Source: Papiliotrema nemorosa
Lineage: Eukaryota; Basidiomycota; Tremellomycetes; Tremellales; Rhynchogastremaceae
Reading direction: 5' to 3'
NCBI GenBank assembly: GCA_032158125.1
Contig: JASKOT010000068.1
Span: forward strand, 1-11,223
DNA: 11,223 nt
The translations under genes and the position numbers were made by a program. This document shows, in pieces, positions 8,951 through 11,223 of the stretch. Positions within the stretch are counted from its first letter, which is position 1. Each line of letters begins with the position of its first letter. Below the pieces are notes generated by a model. That model worked only from the letters and a program-made list of their open reading frames with translations. It ran no database searches and was not told the DNA's origin.

Positions 8951-9250
8951 TCTGGTGAGAGTTGCGTGTGTAAGCGGTAAGATGATAAAGAACTGGCAAT
9001 CAGGTCTGTCTGGCCGCTCTGTTGCATGGGCAAGATACAGTATATCGCCCTTATGTATCTGGAACATCAAATGGCGGGAGACGAAAGGCTTCCCTGTTCC
9101 CGATGAAGAAGCGTTTCCTGACATACTCACCCAAAGCTCACGACTTGACGTGTGCTGCGCGGGAAAGCTTTTCACAAGGCACACCTCCTTCGTGCGAAAC
9201 TTCGGCGTGAGAAAGCCACAAACACTTTCGCGGGTGATTGGATACTGCAT
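8951..9250 (-). other. Possible N-terminal extension or 5' leader of copy C
   Basis: The copy C frame remains open for 100 codons upstream to an ATG at 9250. The stretch nearest the chosen start (CQFFIILPL...TR) resembles the sequence at the start of copy D (IKIFIIMPT...TR). At DNA level both contain TTTATCATC and ACCAGA at similar spacing, and D has ATG where C has TTA. This favours the part near 8950 being homologous leader rather than a C-specific domain, but a longer protein cannot be excluded. Confidence 0.4.
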
Positions 9251-9878
9251 TCCCTCGGATAAGAAGAGATTGCTAGTGACTTACCTTCTGTCATAGAACA
9301 CTCCTTACCAGACCAGACCGGCTTATGTGGCTGCTTCAACGCTTTAAGGGCTTAGAATGATTGAGGTGGAGTAACGTTGATGTACCACCGACAATACAAA
9401 CTGAGACATCGGCGCCAAACTGTCTGGCTGAGAGAAGATATGTTCGGATTGACCACTCGATCATGTTGTCAGGAAGGCAGTTTTGACTCTTATAAGTCTA
9501 TAATGCAAGTATCTGACGTGAGAAGAGAAGAGGGAGATCATTGTTTTGGGACCACCGAATCTCTGGCGTCGCTCAGACCCTGCAACTATCGATGCAAACA
9601 ATGTCAGTATGAGAAAGGACGAGTCGAAAGGTCTCCTTATCCCGAGCTGGGAGGCCAATCATTGTGATCACTTGGGCAAGAGACGAGCACATTTAGTGCC
9701 ATGAAATCACAGAGACCGCACTAGGCTGGAGTCGAGTCTGTCCAGCCCTCTGCCAATCAATTGTCATGTACCTACCAGGTGCGGAGCACGGAATGCGTGT
9801 CATACTAAATAGGAAGGGCATATGATTGAGCGCATACATGATCCGACTCCCGTCATTCCCACATCGTCTCCCGATCGC
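9251..9878. other. Spacer between copies D and C, no gene supported
   Basis: No family block is recognised on either strand and no other gene is supported. On the minus strand the right end is the 3' flank of D and the left end is the upstream region of C. A TATAAG-like element lies near 9490-9495 (minus strand), about 240 bases upstream of the ATG at 9250. A GTAAGT that could be an intron donor is seen on the minus strand near 9285, but no join consistent with the copy C frame was found. Confidence 0.45.
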
Positions 9879-10814
9879 TCATACTGTACCATTTACTGCA
9901 GGTCGAGTAGCTCCTGTTTGCGCCTCGATCTGCTCGAGTAGAATAGTCTCGTCAAATCCATCTTTCTCGTTGTCGATCGAGGCATAACCGCTGGAGATGC
10001 TCTCTTTGGTCAAGTCGTAGACGTATGTCTTTGTCGCCCCCATGCCTCGCGTGTCATGCTTGAAACGTGACCTGACTCCGATACAATTTGGCTCGTCACG
10101 CCTTGTCAGAGCTACATTGTCGAGTTCCCAAGGTATGGCAGTCTCATAGCTCTCTCCCCCAACATCCACTTCACCACCCGCGTAATCACGAGCTCGATGC
10201 CCGACATCCTCGACGGCGCGCCGTCCGAAGATCTGCCACGCACGACGTGTGACCCCCTCTGGACATGGCAATGCCTCTAGCATTCTCAAACATTTAGGGA
10301 CCGCTTGAGTGAGTCCCGCCGTGACCATCCTCGCCTCCTTTCCGTCACCGCGATAGCCGTCAATTTCAGTGAGATACCACGCTTTGGCAACGGTTAACCC
10401 AGAAAATTGCATCGAATCAGGGTCGGCCAGATAAAGTGTGACGCGATCTTCAAACTGGGGTGAGTTTGTCAGGCCTTCCAGGGGGTTCCTGCTGAGCCAA
10501 GCGTTGCAGACTTGTGACATGTTGGCTTGTACAATGCGAGGCAGTCTGGGATCATTCGGGGGGTCAGTCGAAGACGCGTTCTGGCTTGAAATGTTGGAAG
10601 CGTCTATGAGAGCTTGGTCAAGATCCCTCGATAGTCTTTCCTGAAGGGACCCCACGTCGGAGCCTGTTCGGTACATTGTCACCCTCCCGTCAGTGATAGA
10701 GCTGGGTACGATGACGCGCCCTATTCCAGTCTCGCCATCGTAGCTGAAAAAATTCTCGTCAATAACGACTTCGATCGATCTGGTTGCTTCGGAAGAAGGA
10801 AGGTTGGTGGGCAT
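9879..10814 (-). CDS. Copy D: intact member of the paralogue family, 311 aa
   Basis: Function is unknown and no named domain is recognised. The start is the ATG at 10814, the first in the frame, which is open upstream but without another ATG. Family blocks: FFSYD...GIGRVIVP (residues 22-37), VCNAW (102-106), AKAW followed by LTEIDGY (143-153), a Lys/Cys block PKCLRML, DYAGGE (210-215), then PWELDNVALTRRDEP and IGVRSRFKHDTRGMGATKT (245-263). The tail is moderately acidic. It is clearly closest to pseudogene B, sharing the AKAW-TEIxGY, TAGL, WEL and GATKT segments, so B and D probably arose by a more recent duplication than A or C. No introns, signal peptide or membrane helix are seen. The 3' end stops at 9879. 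Confidence 0.75.
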   Translation of the reverse strand: MPTNLPSSEATRSIEVVIDENFFSYDGETGIGRVIVPSSITDGRVTMYRTGSDVGSLQERLSRDLDQALIDASNISSQNASSTDPPNDPRLPRIVQANMSQVCNAWLSRNPLEGLTNSPQFEDRVTLYLADPDSMQFSGLTVAKAWYLTEIDGYRGDGKEARMVTAGLTQAVPKCLRMLEALPCPEGVTRRAWQIFGRRAVEDVGHRARDYAGGEVDVGGESYETAIPWELDNVALTRRDEPNCIGVRSRFKHDTRGMGATKTYVYDLTKESISSGYASIDNEKDGFDETILLEQIEAQTGATRPAVNGTV

Positions 10815-10935
10815 GATGATAAATATCTTGATGGACGACTGATTTAGTGGCTTCAAAAACTGATGTGTACAGTATGTATATGCCTGAACTTCTGGTAGCG
10901 TTGTGGGTTGAGGCTGATTATCTCAAGTTCGTGGC

Positions 10936-10947
10936 TTATATAGCTGC
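10936..10947 (-). promoter_or_regulatory. Probable TATA box and conserved core of copy D
   Basis: On the minus strand it reads GCAGCTATATAA, 122 bases upstream of the ATG at 10814. It is identical over 12 bases to the element upstream of copy B, at nearly the same distance from the start. Confidence 0.6.
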
Positions 10948-11091
10948 TGACTGCTCGGTTAAGGGACAGACTAGGCCCGTCGCTTGCCGTATACAAAGGT
11001 TGCTGTGGTTCGCACGGAAGAAGCACTCTTCGGAAAAACCGCTCGAATGCTTCTTCATGTTGAGATGCATGGCCATTTGCGTTACAGCTGT

Positions 11092-11223
<132 letters not shown>

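Noticed and set aside
9251..9310. A 5' exon of copy C ending at a minus-strand GTAAGT with an acceptor just after 9250
   Set aside because: The only nearby AG acceptors give either an intron too short to splice or a join that puts copy C in the wrong frame and soon hits a stop.

Overview
The window looks like accessory DNA from a fungal nuclear genome. The reasons are one gene with six very short GT-AG introns (41-45 nt), a fungal-type Fot1/pogo transposase, TATA boxes about 110-120 bp upstream of start codons, and no bacterial-style ribosome binding sites or operons. Intron size and density would suit a basidiomycetous yeast (Tremellomycetes-like), but that placement is inference and no species is named.

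Layout: (1) 1-1169 is the 3' two thirds of a Fot1/pogo-superfamily transposase whose N-terminal DNA-binding part lies off the left edge. (2) 1170-2209 is intergenic, with no gene I can support. (3) 2323-4204 is a complete, intron-rich gene for a 540-residue major facilitator superfamily exporter of the drug:H+ antiporter-1 (polyamine/drug) type, on the plus strand. (4) From 4324 to about 10950, everything recognisable is on the minus strand and belongs to one gene family that I cannot assign to any named family. Three copies are intact single-exon genes: A 4324-5292 (322 aa), C 8039-8950 (303 aa) and D 9879-10814 (311 aa). One copy, B (5766-6776), is a clear pseudogene with frameshifts and a stop. 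A fifth, strongly decayed copy, E, can be pieced together at about 6938-7780. (5) The right edge is a long (TG)n(AG)n microsatellite upstream of copy D.

The paralogue array is the most interesting content. The copies share an N-terminal block (aromatic-Ser-Tyr...Gly-hydrophobic-Gly...Val-Pro), a Cys-x-x-Trp block, a Lys-x-Trp block, a downstream Lys/Cys block, and a C-terminal Gly-Val-x-Ser/Thr-Arg/His-Phe block, followed in most copies by an acidic tail. They have no signal peptide or membrane segment, so they are probably soluble intracellular proteins. Copies B and D share a 12-base promoter core containing the TATA box. A mixture of intact and decaying tandem copies beside a transposon and a microsatellite fits a fast-evolving birth-and-death gene cluster, possibly subtelomeric. 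Function is unknown, and the exporter next door may simply be a neighbour.
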